Origin: Streptococcus parasanguinis
GTDB taxonomy: Bacteria; Bacillota; Bacilli; Lactobacillales; Streptococcaceae
DNA: 56,235 nucleotides
NCBI GenBank assembly: GCA_018377375.1
Contig: JAGZZN010000003.1
Coordinates: 1-56,235 of the forward strand
Direction: 5' to 3'
This document shows positions 1-8,195 of the stretch, one piece after another. The position numbers and the translations under genes are program-made. Under the pieces are notes generated by a model that saw only the letters and a program-made list of their open reading frames with translations, did no database searches and had not been told where the DNA came from. Numbering within the stretch: the stretch's first letter is position 1; each line of letters starts with the position of its first letter.

Positions 1-1
1 T

Positions 2-1396
2 TATTTAAGTACACGCAAGAGAGCCAGCAACTGGGTTTTACAGGTAGCTGGGATCTTCCAGACCATTCCTTCCATGGCCCTTTTGGGGCTCTTCATTCCT
101 ATCATGGGAATCGGAACACTTCCGGCCTTGACAGCTCTCGTCATCTATGCCATTTTCCCCATCCTTCAAAATACCATCACCGGTTTACAGGGAATTGATC
201 CAAGCCTTGAAGAAGCGGGAATCGCCTTTGGAATGACCAAGTGGGAGCGCTTGAAGAAGTTTGAGATTCCCTTGGCCATGCCCGTCATCATGTCTGGGAT
301 TCGGACAGCAGCTGTGATGATTATCGGGACGGCTACTCTAGCCGCCTTGATTGGAGCAGGGGGACTGGGTTCCTTTATCCTTCTAGGGATTGACCGCAAT
401 AATGCCAGTCTGATTTTGATCGGTGCCCTGTCTTCTGCTTTCTTGGCCATCGCCTTTAACCTTCTTCTCAAATGGATGGAAAAGGCCAAATTGCGGACCA
501 TCTTTGCGGCTTTTGCGGTCATGATCCTGGGATTGGGAGCTAGCTATACGCCAAATCTTCTTCCTAAACCGGAAAAAGAAAATCTGGTCATCGCTGGGAA
601 GTTGGGTCCTGAACCGGAAATTCTAGCCAATATGTATAAGATCTTGATCGAGAAAAATACGGATATGACAGTGACTGTTAAACCAAATTTTGGCAAGACC
701 ACCTTCCTCTATGAAGCTCTGAAAAAAGGGGATATCGCTATCTATCCAGAGTTTACAGGGACTGTGACCGAAAGTCTCCTCAAGCCGGCGCCGCAAGTCG
801 ACCATGATCCAGAAGCAGTCTATCAAGCGGCTCGAGATGGGATCAAGAAACAAGACGACCTGGCCTTGCTCAAACCCATGGCTTATCAGAACACCTATGC
901 TGTCGCGGTGCCTAAGAAAATTGCCCAAGAGTATGGCCTCAAGACCATTTCAGATTTGAAAAAGGTGGAAGGACAACTCAAGGCAGGATTTACCTTGGAG
1001 TTTAATGACCGAGAGGATGGGAATAAGGGTTTGCAGAAGGTTTACGGACTCCATCTACAAGTCTCCACCATGGAGCCAGCCCTTCGCTATCAGGCGATCC
1101 AGTCCGGTGATATCCAGATCACAGATGCTTACTCAACGGATGCCGAGCTGGCTCGCTATGACCTGGTGGTCCTCGAAGATGACAAGCAACTCTTCCCGCC
1201 ATATCAAGGGGCGCCCCTCATGAAAGAAACTCTTCTTAAGAAACACCCTGAATTGGAAGGGATTCTCAATCAGTTGGCGGGTAAAATCACAGCAGACCAA
1301 ATGAGTCAGATGAACTACCAAGTCGGAGTAGAAGGTAAGCCTGCTGCTCAAGTAGCGCGTGACTTTTTGGTAAAAGAAGGGTTTATCAAAAATTAA
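2..1396 (+). CDS. Osmoprotectant ABC transporter permease/substrate-binding fusion, 5' end outside window
   Basis: This protein probably imports choline, betaine or a similar quaternary amine. The reading frame is open from base 2, so the gene enters from the left edge; the ATG at base 74 lies inside a permease helix and is not the start. The first ~150 visible residues are hydrophobic BPD-type permease helices, including the coupling-loop stretch EEAGIAFGMTKWERLKKFEIPLA cut short here as GMTKWERLKKFEIPLA. After a last membrane segment comes an extracytoplasmic OpuC/ProX-type binding domain of about 270 residues. Permease and receptor in one chain is typical of OpuB/OpuC-like systems of lactic acid bacteria. 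The ATPase gene should lie just upstream, outside the window. A terminator follows directly. Substrate is inferred from family. Confidence 0.9.
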   Translation, partial: YLSTRKRASNWVLQVAGIFQTIPSMALLGLFIPIMGIGTLPALTALVIYAIFPILQNTITGLQGIDPSLEEAGIAFGMTKWERLKKFEIPLAMPVIMSGIRTAAVMIIGTATLAALIGAGGLGSFILLGIDRNNASLILIGALSSAFLAIAFNLLLKWMEKAKLRTIFAAFAVMILGLGASYTPNLLPKPEKENLVIAGKLGPEPEILANMYKILIEKNTDMTVTVKPNFGKTTFLYEALKKGDIAIYPEFTGTVTESLLKPAPQVDHDPEAVYQAARDGIKKQDDLALLKPMAYQNTYAVAVPKKIAQEYGLKTISDLKKVEGQLKAGFTLEFNDREDGNKGLQKVYGLHLQVSTMEPALRYQAIQSGDIQITDAYSTDAELARYDLVVLEDDKQLFPPYQGAPLMKETLLKKHPELEGILNQLAGKITADQMSQMNYQVGVEGKPAAQVARDFLVKEGFIKN

Positions 1397-1405
1397 CAAA
1401 CAATT

Positions 1406-1434
1406 CTCAAGTCTTCGCACTTGAGGATTTTTTG
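1406..1434 (+). terminator. Rho-independent terminator of the osmoprotectant transporter
   Basis: Seven-base stem CTCAAGT/ACTTGAG with a six-base loop, followed by a T-rich run, 9 bases after the stop codon. Confidence 0.85.
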
Positions 1435-1508
1435 ATAGGAAGCAATTTTAACCCTTTTCAGCAAGCTTTTGTTATAGAGGGAGAGGCCTTCTCTTCAAAA
1501 ACTCTCCA

Positions 1509-1537
1509 TTGAGTCTAGCTTAAAATTGTGTTACAAT
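1509..1537 (+). promoter_or_regulatory. Sigma-A promoter of the amidotransferase-like hydrolase gene
   Basis: TTGAGT (1509-1514) and TACAAT (1532-1537) are separated by exactly 17 bases. The downstream ATG is about 26 bases after the -10 box, so the leader is short. Confidence 0.7.
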
Positions 1538-1562
1538 AAGCCTTGAAAACGAATGAAAGTAT

Positions 1563-2270
1563 ATGGAAACAAGTATGAAAAAAAGGCCTGTGATTGGAAT
1601 TACAGGAAATGAAAGACCCTTCCCAGATGATCCAGACGCGAACATGAGTTATGCGGCGACTGGTTTTGTCGAAGCGGTCAAAGAGGCGGGAGGAATTCCC
1701 TTGATCTTGCCAATTGGAGATGCGGACATGGCCAAACACTACATGTCGATGATTGATAAGCTCATCATTACTGGTGGTCAAAATGTCTTGCCCAAGTTTT
1801 ATGGAGAAGAAATCACCATTGATAGCGACGACTACCTCTTAAAACGTGATCTTTTTGAGTTGGCCTTGATTGAGGAAGCGCGTGCGGCTAAAAAAGCTAT
1901 CTTTACAGTCTGTCGTGGGACCCAACTCTACAATGTCGCTCTAGGGGGAACTCTGCATCAAGACATTGAACACCATTGGCAGGACAATCCAGGTCAGTAC
2001 ACCAGCCAAGAGCTGGTGACCAAGGATCAGACGGTTTTACAAGAGATCTATGGTAAGACCAGTCGCATCAATTCCTTTCACTATCAAAGTATCAAAGACT
2101 TGGCAGCTGGCTTAGAAGTAATCGCGCGGGATCCCAAAGACGGCGTCATAGAGGCGGTTCAATCCACAGATGAGAGTCGTTTTCTCGGCGTTCAGTGGCA
2201 TCCGGAACTGCGTTTTGACAAGAGTCCAGCAGACCACAAACTCTTTGAATATGTTGTGAATGACTTATAA
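1563..2270 (+). CDS. Gamma-glutamyl-gamma-aminobutyrate hydrolase family protein (class I glutamine amidotransferase fold)
   Basis: A cytosolic peptidase C26/PuuD-like hydrolase that would cleave gamma-glutamyl amide bonds; the physiological substrate is unknown. Visible are the nucleophile Cys117 in FTVCRGTQ and the His213/Glu215 pair in GVQWHPEL, completing the expected triad. Length (235 residues) fits the family. Two starts are possible, ATG 1563 and ATG 1575; neither has a strong Shine-Dalgarno sequence, and the second gives the more family-like N-terminus MKKRPVIGITG. The gene has its own promoter and terminator and so appears monocistronic. No putrescine or GABA pathway gene is adjacent, so assignment to polyamine catabolism is not supported. 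Confidence 0.88.
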   Translation: METSMKKRPVIGITGNERPFPDDPDANMSYAATGFVEAVKEAGGIPLILPIGDADMAKHYMSMIDKLIITGGQNVLPKFYGEEITIDSDDYLLKRDLFELALIEEARAAKKAIFTVCRGTQLYNVALGGTLHQDIEHHWQDNPGQYTSQELVTKDQTVLQEIYGKTSRINSFHYQSIKDLAAGLEVIARDPKDGVIEAVQSTDESRFLGVQWHPELRFDKSPADHKLFEYVVNDL

Positions 2271-2278
2271 TGAGGACC

Positions 2279-2315
2279 AGCTCTCTTAGGAATTTTTCTA
2301 AGGGAGCTTTTTCTT
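2279..2315 (+). terminator. Rho-independent terminator after the C26-family hydrolase
   Basis: Eleven-base stem AGCTCTCTTAG/CTAAGGGAGCT (one mismatch or wobble) followed by TTTTCTTT, just after the stop codon. Confidence 0.85.
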
Positions 2316-2404
2316 TAATCTGCGTAAGAAAGACTGTAAATTGTGCCTAGGTTTTGGGGGAGAATTCGCTACAATAGAGCTAGTAGAATGAGGAGGATTA
2401 GAAC

Positions 2405-3790
2405 ATGTTTCAATTTCCAAAGGATTTTTTATGGGGGAGTTCGACCTCAGGTCCACAGACAGAAGGACGTCTAGATCAGGATGGAAAAGGTGACAATCTC
2501 TGGGATTACTGGTATAGGATCGAACCCAATCGCTTTTATCAAGAGCAAGGACCGGAGAAAACATCCACTTTTTATGAACACTGGGAAGAAGATCTGGATC
2601 TCTTGTTAGAAACCGGTCACACAGCTTTTCGGACGTCTATTCAGTGGTCCCGCATTTTCCCAGAAGGCCGAGGGGAGATCAATCAAGCAGGTGTCGATTT
2701 CTACCGTCGTGTCTTTGAAAAGATTAAGGAAAAAGGGATTCACCTCTTGGTAAACCTCTATCATTTTGATTTGCCGATGGCTCTCCAAGAGCAGGGCGAT
2801 GGTTGGGAAAACAAGGAAACCGCCTATGCTTATCAAGAATATGCGCGTTTTTGTTTCAAGACCTATGGGGATCTGGTCGACCAGTGGATCACCTTTAATG
2901 AACCCATTGTGCCTGTGGAGTTTGGTTATTTTTATGATGCCCATTTTCCTCATAAGGTAGATGCAGCTGCAGCTGTAAAAGTAGCCTACCACACCCAGTT
3001 AGCAAGCTCTCTAGCGGTCAAGGCCTGTCACGAGGTGGATCCTAATTTCCGGATCGGGATTGTGCTCAATCTGACACCAGCCTACCCTCGGAGCCAGCAT
3101 CCAGAAGATGTCAAAGCTGCGCGTATTGCCGAGCTCTTTCAAGCCAAATCCTTCCTAGATCCATCTGTTCTTGGTCATTATCCTGAAGAATTAGTGGAGA
3201 TCCTGCGGGAGCGTGATCTCTTACCGGATTATGATCCCTTTGAATTGCGCTTGATGGAGGAAAATACCGTCGACTATCTAGGTGTTAACTATTACCAACC
3301 ACTCCGTGTGGCAGCTCCTCGTTATGCTCCGAATCCAGCTTCTCCCCTACTCTTTGAGCAATTTTATGAACCCTATGTCATGCCAGGCCGCAAGATTAAT
3401 CCCCACCGTGGTTGGGAAATCTATGAGCAAGGCCTGTATGACATTGCCCAAAATATCAAGGAAAACTATGGCAATATCGAGTGGATCCTGACAGAAAATG
3501 GGATGGGGGTCGAAGGAGAGGAAAAATTCCGCAAGGATGGGGTGATTCAAGATGACTACCGGATTGACTTTGTCAAAGATCATCTTCGTGAGCTCCACCG
3601 GGCTATTCAAGATGGTGCCAATTGTAAGGGCTATTTGATCTGGACCTTTATTGACTGCTGGTCTTGGCTCAATGGCTACAAGAACCGCTATGGTTTAGTT
3701 GAATTGGATCTTGAGAGTCAAAAACGTACCCTCAAAAAATCCGGCCATTGGTTCCGTGAGTTGAGCCAGCAGAATGGATTTGAAGAGTAG
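2405..3790 (+). CDS. Glycoside hydrolase family 1 enzyme, 6-phospho-beta-glucosidase-like
   Basis: A cytosolic GH1 beta-glycosidase of 461 residues. The acid/base glutamate is in TFNEP and the nucleophile in ILTENG, both standard GH1 signatures. The start is fixed by AGGAGGA eight bases upstream and by the N-terminus FPKDFLWGSSTSGPQTEG, typical of the family. Near the C-terminus WSWLNGYKNRYG falls where phospho-glycosidases keep their phosphate-binding residues, so a sugar-6-phosphate substrate is likely but not proven. No PTS gene is adjacent, so the sugar cannot be read from context. In pneumococcus a similar gene sits between proS and glmS; here it precedes glmS while proS is far away, which suggests a local rearrangement. 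It has its own terminator. Confidence 0.9.
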   Translation: MFQFPKDFLWGSSTSGPQTEGRLDQDGKGDNLWDYWYRIEPNRFYQEQGPEKTSTFYEHWEEDLDLLLETGHTAFRTSIQWSRIFPEGRGEINQAGVDFYRRVFEKIKEKGIHLLVNLYHFDLPMALQEQGDGWENKETAYAYQEYARFCFKTYGDLVDQWITFNEPIVPVEFGYFYDAHFPHKVDAAAAVKVAYHTQLASSLAVKACHEVDPNFRIGIVLNLTPAYPRSQHPEDVKAARIAELFQAKSFLDPSVLGHYPEELVEILRERDLLPDYDPFELRLMEENTVDYLGVNYYQPLRVAAPRYAPNPASPLLFEQFYEPYVMPGRKINPHRGWEIYEQGLYDIAQNIKENYGNIEWILTENGMGVEGEEKFRKDGVIQDDYRIDFVKDHLRELHRAIQDGANCKGYLIWTFIDCWSWLNGYKNRYGLVELDLESQKRTLKKSGHWFRELSQQNGFEE

Positions 3791-3799
3791 AAAAAGCAA

Positions 3800-3829
3800 C
3801 CTATCAACCAAGATGTTGATAGGTTTTTC
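3800..3829 (+). terminator. Rho-independent terminator after the GH1 gene
   Basis: Perfect nine-base stem CCTATCAAC/GTTGATAGG with a six-base loop, then TTTTT. Confidence 0.9.
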
Positions 3830-3841
3830 TTAACCCTTTCT

Positions 3842-3857
3842 TAACTAGACCAATTTT
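3842..3857 (+). promoter_or_regulatory. NagR/dre-like half site upstream of the glmS -35 box
   Basis: Contains ACTAGACCAATTT. The right half matches the GntR/HutC-family amino-sugar operator (dre consensus centred on TGGTCTAGACCA); the left half is poor. A second copy lies at 3930-3945. Family knowledge: NagR controls glmS in S. mutans through such sites. Binding here is inference. Confidence 0.5.
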
Positions 3858-3871
3858 CTTGAATTTCCTAG

Positions 3872-3900
3872 TTGACAAACTGGAAGAAGCATTGTATACT
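3872..3900 (+). promoter_or_regulatory. Sigma-A promoter of glmS
   Basis: Consensus TTGACA (3872-3877), 17-base spacer, TATACT (3895-3900). Transcription would start near 3907 and give a leader of about 115 bases. Confidence 0.85.
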
Positions 3901-3910
3901 GACTCCGCTG

Positions 3911-4011
3911 GTTACTTTTTTGGTAAATTAGACTAGACCAATTTCAAAGTAACTGAGAAATCGACCATGGGTCGTTTGACTAAGTAAAGGGGAAAGTATA
4001 GCAAGGCTATA
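3911..4011 (+). promoter_or_regulatory. Structured glmS 5' leader with a second dre-like site
   Basis: Three stems are visible. The first is a two-part hairpin: outer GTTACTTT (3911-3918) with AAAGTAAC (3946-3953), inner TTGGT (3920-3924) with ACCAA (3937-3941). The second is CGACC/GGTCG (3962-3974). The third is TATAGC/GCTATA (3997-4011), lying between the purine-rich AAGGGGAAAG and the start codon. The second ACTAGACCAATTT copy (3932-3944) is inside the first hairpin. This is not recognisably the glmS ribozyme. Whether it acts as RNA, as DNA operator or not at all is unknown. Confidence 0.55.
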
Positions 4012-4022
4012 TCGTAAAGACT

Positions 4023-5831
4023 ATGTGCGGAATCGTTGGTGTTGTAGGAAATACAAATGCTACTGATATTTTGATTCAAGGACTTGAAAAGCTCGAATAC
4101 CGAGGTTATGACTCTGCAGGTGTTTTTCTGGCTAGTGAAGGCAAGAGTCAATTAGTAAAGGCCGTTGGCCGCATTGCAGAATTGTCGTCTAAGGCAGAAG
4201 GTGTTGAAGGAACAGCTGGGATCGGACATACCCGCTGGGCCACTCATGGAAAACCAACTGAGGACAATGCTCACCCACACCGTTCGGAGACAGGTCGCTT
4301 TGTTTTGGTACACAATGGTGTCATTGAAAACTACCTTGAAATCAAGGAAGAATACCTAGCCGGTCACCATTTCAAGGGTCAAACCGATACAGAAATTGCA
4401 GTCCACTTGATCGGAAAATTCGCTGAAGAAGAAGGCTTGTCTACGCTTGAAGCCTTCAAAAAAGCCCTCCACATCATCCGAGGAGCCTATGCCTTTGCTT
4501 TGATGGACGCAGAAGATCCAAGCACCATCTATGTGGCAAAAAATAAATCACCACTCTTGATTGGTCTTGGGGATGGTTACAATATGGTCTGCTCAGATGC
4601 CATGGCCATGATTCGTGAGACCAACCAATATATGGAAATCCATGACAAAGAGTTGGTCATCGTCAAAGCAGACAGCGTTGAAGTCCAAGACTACGATGGA
4701 AATCGTCGTGAGCGCGCTAGCTACACGGCTGAACTTGACTTATCAGATATCGGTAAGGGAACTTATCCATACTACATGCTCAAGGAAATCGACGAGCAAC
4801 CAACTGTCATGCGTAAACTCATCCAAGCTTACACAGATGAGGCAGGTCAAGTAGTGGTGGAGCCAGCTATCATCAAAGCGGTTCAAGAAGCAGACCGCAT
4901 CTACATTCTTGCAGCTGGAACTTCTTACCATGCTGGATTTGCTTCTAAGAAAATGCTAGAAGAATTGACAGATACCCCAGTGGAACTCGGTATTTCCTCT
5001 GAGTGGGGCTACGGTATGCCACTTCTCAGCAAGAAACCACTCTTCATCTTTATCAGCCAATCTGGTGAAACAGCGGATAGTCGCCAGGTATTGGTCAAAG
5101 CAAATGAAATGGGCATTCCAAGCTTGACAGTAACCAATGTTCCAGGATCTACTCTTTCACGTGAAGCAGACATGACTATGTTGCTCCATGCGGGTCCTGA
5201 AATTGCGGTCGCTTCCACCAAGGCTTATACGGCTCAAATCGCAGCCCTTGCCTTTCTTGCAAAAGCTGTTGGGGAAGCCAATGGCAATGAAAAGGCCAAA
5301 GCCTTTGATTTGGTGCACGAATTGTCTATCGTTGCCCAATCGATCGAATCAACCCTTTCAGAAAAAGAAGTGATCGATGAAAAAGTCCGTGGCTTGTTGG
5401 AAACAACCCGCAATGCTTTCTATATCGGCCGTGGCCAAGATTACTATGTTGCCATGGAAGCTAGTCTGAAACTAAAAGAAATTTCTTACATCCAATGTGA
5501 AGGCTTCGCAGCGGGTGAGTTGAAACATGGTACCATTGCTTTGATCGAAGACGGTACACCGGTCATCGCTCTCTTATCTGATCCAGTCCTAGCTAGCCAC
5601 ACTCGTGGAAACATCCAAGAAGTAGCAGCACGTGGGGCTCATGTCTTAACCATTGCAGAAGAAAATGTTGCTAAAGAGACGGATGATTTAGTCTTGACAG
5701 CGGTTCACCCTTACCTCTCTCCAATCTCAATGGTGGTGCCAACCCAATTGATTGCTTACTTTGCAACCCTTCATCGTGGACTCGATGTTGACAAACCACG
5801 GAACCTTGCTAAGTCTGTAACAGTTGAATAA
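4023..5831 (+). CDS. glmS: Glutamine-fructose-6-phosphate aminotransferase (isomerizing)
   Basis: Makes glucosamine-6-phosphate from fructose-6-phosphate and glutamine, the entry step to peptidoglycan and other amino-sugar polymers; cytosolic. The protein starts MCGIVGVVG, so Cys2 becomes the N-terminal nucleophile of the glutaminase domain (residues 1-~240). Two SIS sugar-isomerase domains follow (about 285-420 and 455-590), with GTSYHAG and SQSGETADS motifs, and the C-terminal DKPRNLAKSVTVE is the classic end of the family. Length of 602 residues is standard. The Shine-Dalgarno sequence is displaced: AAGGGGAAAG lies about 27 bases upstream, separated from the ATG by a small hairpin, with only weak TAAAG nearer. 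Regulation by amino sugars through dre-like sites is inferred. Confidence 0.97.
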   Translation: MCGIVGVVGNTNATDILIQGLEKLEYRGYDSAGVFLASEGKSQLVKAVGRIAELSSKAEGVEGTAGIGHTRWATHGKPTEDNAHPHRSETGRFVLVHNGVIENYLEIKEEYLAGHHFKGQTDTEIAVHLIGKFAEEEGLSTLEAFKKALHIIRGAYAFALMDAEDPSTIYVAKNKSPLLIGLGDGYNMVCSDAMAMIRETNQYMEIHDKELVIVKADSVEVQDYDGNRRERASYTAELDLSDIGKGTYPYYMLKEIDEQPTVMRKLIQAYTDEAGQVVVEPAIIKAVQEADRIYILAAGTSYHAGFASKKMLEELTDTPVELGISSEWGYGMPLLSKKPLFIFISQSGETADSRQVLVKANEMGIPSLTVTNVPGSTLSREADMTMLLHAGPEIAVASTKAYTAQIAALAFLAKAVGEANGNEKAKAFDLVHELSIVAQSIESTLSEKEVIDEKVRGLLETTRNAFYIGRGQDYYVAMEASLKLKEISYIQCEGFAAGELKHGTIALIEDGTPVIALLSDPVLASHTRGNIQEVAARGAHVLTIAEENVAKETDDLVLTAVHPYLSPISMVVPTQLIAYFATLHRGLDVDKPRNLAKSVTVE

Positions 5832-5847
5832 ATTTGTCTATAGAAAA

Positions 5848-5890
5848 AATATCCTCGTTAGGTTTTTCCTAACGAGGATATTTGCTTTAT
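5848..5890 (+). terminator. Bidirectional terminator between glmS and the acid phosphatase gene
   Basis: Fifteen-base stem AATATCCTCGTTAGG/CCTAACGAGGATATT around a TTTTT loop. It is preceded by an A-tract (a U-tract for the minus strand) and followed by a moderately T-rich stretch, so it can serve both convergent genes. Confidence 0.9.
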
Positions 5891-6744
5891 TTGTCAAAAC
5901 CTTGCAAGGCTTTGAGGCGTTCTTCTGTTTGTCCCTTGGCATCTAGTTTTTTACCTTGGTAAACAGCAGATTCCCATGATCCGTACATTGGATTTGGGAA
6001 GATGATGAATTTTTCACCAAATTCTTTTTGCAATTCGTCCAATTTCTTGTCGCGATCAGCTTCAGATGTCTTAGAGAAGTCTGCAAAGTCCACTAGGTTG
6101 TCCCCAAAGAGCAAGACAAGATTGGTCTTTTCTTGCACAGCTTGGCGACGGCCTTCTTTTGATTTGACACCATCTTCTAAGAACATGAGGTGGTCACGTC
6201 CTTGAACAGGAATGCCTTCTTTTTCAAGATTCTTGATGGTATCATCTACTTGAGAGGTTGTACGGTCAGAAATGTAGTAGATTTGAACCCCATTTTGATC
6301 AGCATATTGAAGGAAATCTTTAGCACCTGGCACCGCTTTTGCGGCTGCTTTTTTCACCCAAACATCCCAATCTTTAGGATTGAAGGCCGTACCATCTTTG
6401 ACGTTTTGAACTTGGTATGGGCTGTTGTCTAAAACAGTTTCATCCAAGTCTAATACGATTGAGTATGGCTTATCAGAAGGCGTTTGGAGGATCTCTTTCA
6501 AACGGTCAGTAGCGACATTGTAGCCTTGTAAATACAAAGCCTTGGTTTCTGCTGCCTTTTGGTACCAGAGGACAGACATGGTATTTTCTTGTGAGCGCTG
6601 CTGATCATAGGTCATCGTCACCTTATTTTTAGTGCTGGTTGCTTTTGTCTCTTGCGTTTTAGTGGTGTTGCTTCCACAACTCGTCAGTAAAATGACAGAA
6701 GCAAGGGCAGAAACGATGGTAAAGGTGGTTTTTGTTGTTTTCAT
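5887..6744 (-). CDS. Lipoprotein e(P4)-family acid phosphatase / 5'-nucleotidase
   Basis: A surface-anchored HAD-type class C acid phosphatase that removes phosphate from nucleotides and similar monoesters outside the cell. A signal peptide ends in the lipobox LLTSC (Cys23). The HAD motif LDLDETVLDNS gives catalytic Asp99 and Asp101; later LLFGDNLVDFAD carries the metal-binding aspartates. Length of 285 residues is typical of streptococcal LppC proteins. The start is supported by AGGAGT upstream on the minus strand, and there is a good promoter at 6778-6806. It is convergent with glmS and shares its terminator. Monocistronic. Confidence 0.93.
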   Translation of the reverse strand: MKTTKTTFTIVSALASVILLTSCGSNTTKTQETKATSTKNKVTMTYDQQRSQENTMSVLWYQKAAETKALYLQGYNVATDRLKEILQTPSDKPYSIVLDLDETVLDNSPYQVQNVKDGTAFNPKDWDVWVKKAAAKAVPGAKDFLQYADQNGVQIYYISDRTTSQVDDTIKNLEKEGIPVQGRDHLMFLEDGVKSKEGRRQAVQEKTNLVLLFGDNLVDFADFSKTSEADRDKKLDELQKEFGEKFIIFPNPMYGSWESAVYQGKKLDAKGQTEERLKALQGFDK

Positions 6745-6777
6745 AAACCGTACACTCCTTAAAATTATTCTATCAAA

Positions 6778-6806
6778 ATTATACTCCTTTCAATCTTGTA
6801 TGACAA
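6778..6806 (-). promoter_or_regulatory. Sigma-A promoter of the acid phosphatase gene
   Basis: On the minus strand TTGTCA (6801-6806) and TATAAT (6778-6783) are 17 bases apart, followed by AGGAGT and the ATG at 6744. Confidence 0.85.
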
Positions 6807-7062
6807 GAAAGAGGGGAAGGGGAGCCAGGAAATGGTGGAATGAATAGAAAGAAATGTTGATAGGAAGGGCTTTTTCATCTCAATAGATACCATTTTTCAT
6901 CTTAAAAGAAGGGGTATAGTTTTATATTATAACCGGATCAAGAAAAGATCAAAGAGGTCATTTTTTTCTAAAATGAAACAATCGAGAAAGATACTCGCAA
7001 GTCCCTATTTTCAAGGGCTTGCGTTTTTTTGATGATTTTCTCAATAAAGAAATTTAAAGGCT
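6807..7062 (+). other. Gene-free stretch with a possible short transcript or attenuator
   Basis: No supportable ORF. AT-rich TATA-like sequence lies around 6915-6932. Small inverted repeats GATC/GATC (6936-6950) and CGAG/CTCG (6983-6997) follow, then a strong terminator at 6996-7030, all upstream of the URO-D operon. It could encode a roughly 100-base RNA or be an attenuated leader. The promoter is only weakly supported. Confidence 0.35.
6996..7030 (+). terminator. Rho-independent terminator upstream of the URO-D operon
   Basis: CGCAAGTCCCT pairs with AAGGGCTTGCG (one bulged base), followed by seven T. No plus-strand gene ends upstream of it, so it terminates either a small RNA or a leader. 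Confidence 0.8.
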
Positions 7063-7105
7063 TTGATAGGGAAAATATATTAGTCAGCTAATTTTCGAGG
7101 TGATA
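7063..7105 (+). promoter_or_regulatory. Conserved 43-base upstream element, copy 1
   Basis: Begins TTGATA, has TATATTAGTCA 13 bases in, and ends GTGATA. An equally long element with the same three blocks at the same spacing lies at 8415-8457, upstream of the second URO-D gene. Role unknown. Confidence 0.5.
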
Positions 7106-7176
7106 TCATGGTTACAAATTCCAGAAGGGAAGCAGTCAATCTTTCTTTTGGAGAAAAGATGAGGAGGATGTACAGT

Positions 7177-8178
7177 ATGAGTAAAAAAGAATTGGTTCTT
7201 CGTGCCATTCGAGGCGAAGCAGTAGAGCGAATCCCTGTAGGATTTTGGCTCCATTATGTGACCCAAGAAGAAAAAGAATTGGGGCTAGACAATCCGGCTG
7301 TACTAGAAAAAAGTATTAAGGGACACCAACACTATGTTGAAGAAATTTCACCTGATTTTGTCAAGATTATGAGCGATGGCTTCTTCCGCTATCCGAGTGC
7401 TCTTTATTCGAGAGAGATCACATCGATCCAAGAATTAAAGGACATTCAACCGATTGGAGAGCATCATCCGTGGATTGAAAAACAGATTGAAGTGGTCAAG
7501 GAGATTCGTTCCCATTTCCATGAAGAGATTGCTTCTTTCTACAATATCTTCTCGCCCATTTCTTATTTGAAACGCTGGTTCCGTACGGATCAATCCCGTG
7601 GAGACCAAGTGATTGCAGACTTTAGCAAGGAAGATCCAGAAACTTTAGCTCGTGTCCTTGACGTGATTGCAGGAGATATCGCTACTTTAAGTCGCCGCTT
7701 GATCCAAGAAGCAGGTGTTGAAGGAATTTACTTCTCAACCCAGCAGGTCCAAGATGAGCGTGTGACAGAGGAAGAATACCGTAAGATCATTGAACCTAGT
7801 AACATCGCTGTCCTAGAAGCTGCCAATGAAGCGGGGGGCATCAATATCCTTCATATTTGTGGTTTTGAAGGGGCTAGCAATGAAGTGGACCTCTTCAAAG
7901 ATTATCCAGCTCAAGTCATTAACTGGGCGACCCATCATGAAGGCCTGAGCCTAGCAGCAGGTCGCAAGCTCTTTGGGGATCGTGCCGTCTTGGGTGGCTT
8001 TGTCAATGGCAAGAAAGGTTTGCTCTACCAAGGGGAACGAGCAGCTATCGAGCAAGAAACCCGTCGCTTGGTCGCAGAAGCGGGAAGTCGTGGTTTGATC
8101 CTTGGGGCGGATTGTACCGTACCAGACGATTTCCAATTGGAACGCTTAGACTGGGTGCGTCAAGCAGCCGTCTTGTAA
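7177..8178 (+). CDS. URO-D-fold protein with zinc methyltransferase signature, first copy
   Basis: Member of the uroporphyrinogen decarboxylase / cobamide methyltransferase fold (333 residues). It carries LHICG followed about 85 residues later by GADCT, the H-x-C...C pattern that binds zinc in MtaA/MtbA-type thiol methyltransferases. This suggests methyl transfer to or from a thiol rather than porphyrin decarboxylation; the substrate is unknown. The start at ATG 7177 is chosen because it has GAGGAGG upstream and gives exactly the same length as the paralogue at 8495. An in-frame ATG at 7108 also has a GAGGTG sequence, but that belongs to the conserved upstream element. No other haem genes are near. 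First gene of an operon running to 12636. Confidence 0.85.
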   Translation: MSKKELVLRAIRGEAVERIPVGFWLHYVTQEEKELGLDNPAVLEKSIKGHQHYVEEISPDFVKIMSDGFFRYPSALYSREITSIQELKDIQPIGEHHPWIEKQIEVVKEIRSHFHEEIASFYNIFSPISYLKRWFRTDQSRGDQVIADFSKEDPETLARVLDVIAGDIATLSRRLIQEAGVEGIYFSTQQVQDERVTEEEYRKIIEPSNIAVLEAANEAGGINILHICGFEGASNEVDLFKDYPAQVINWATHHEGLSLAAGRKLFGDRAVLGGFVNGKKGLLYQGERAAIEQETRRLVAEAGSRGLILGADCTVPDDFQLERLDWVRQAAVL

Positions 8179-8195
8179 GAAGAAAGGAGAAGGAG

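Noticed and set aside
3901..4022. glmS ribozyme before glmS
   Set aside because: The leader is structured, but I could not find the conserved glmS ribozyme core, and it is shorter than the Bacillus-type ribozyme.
7108..7176. Start of the first URO-D protein at ATG 7108
   Set aside because: It has a Shine-Dalgarno-like GAGGTG, but that is part of the duplicated upstream element; ATG 7177 gives the same length as the paralogue and has GAGGAGG.
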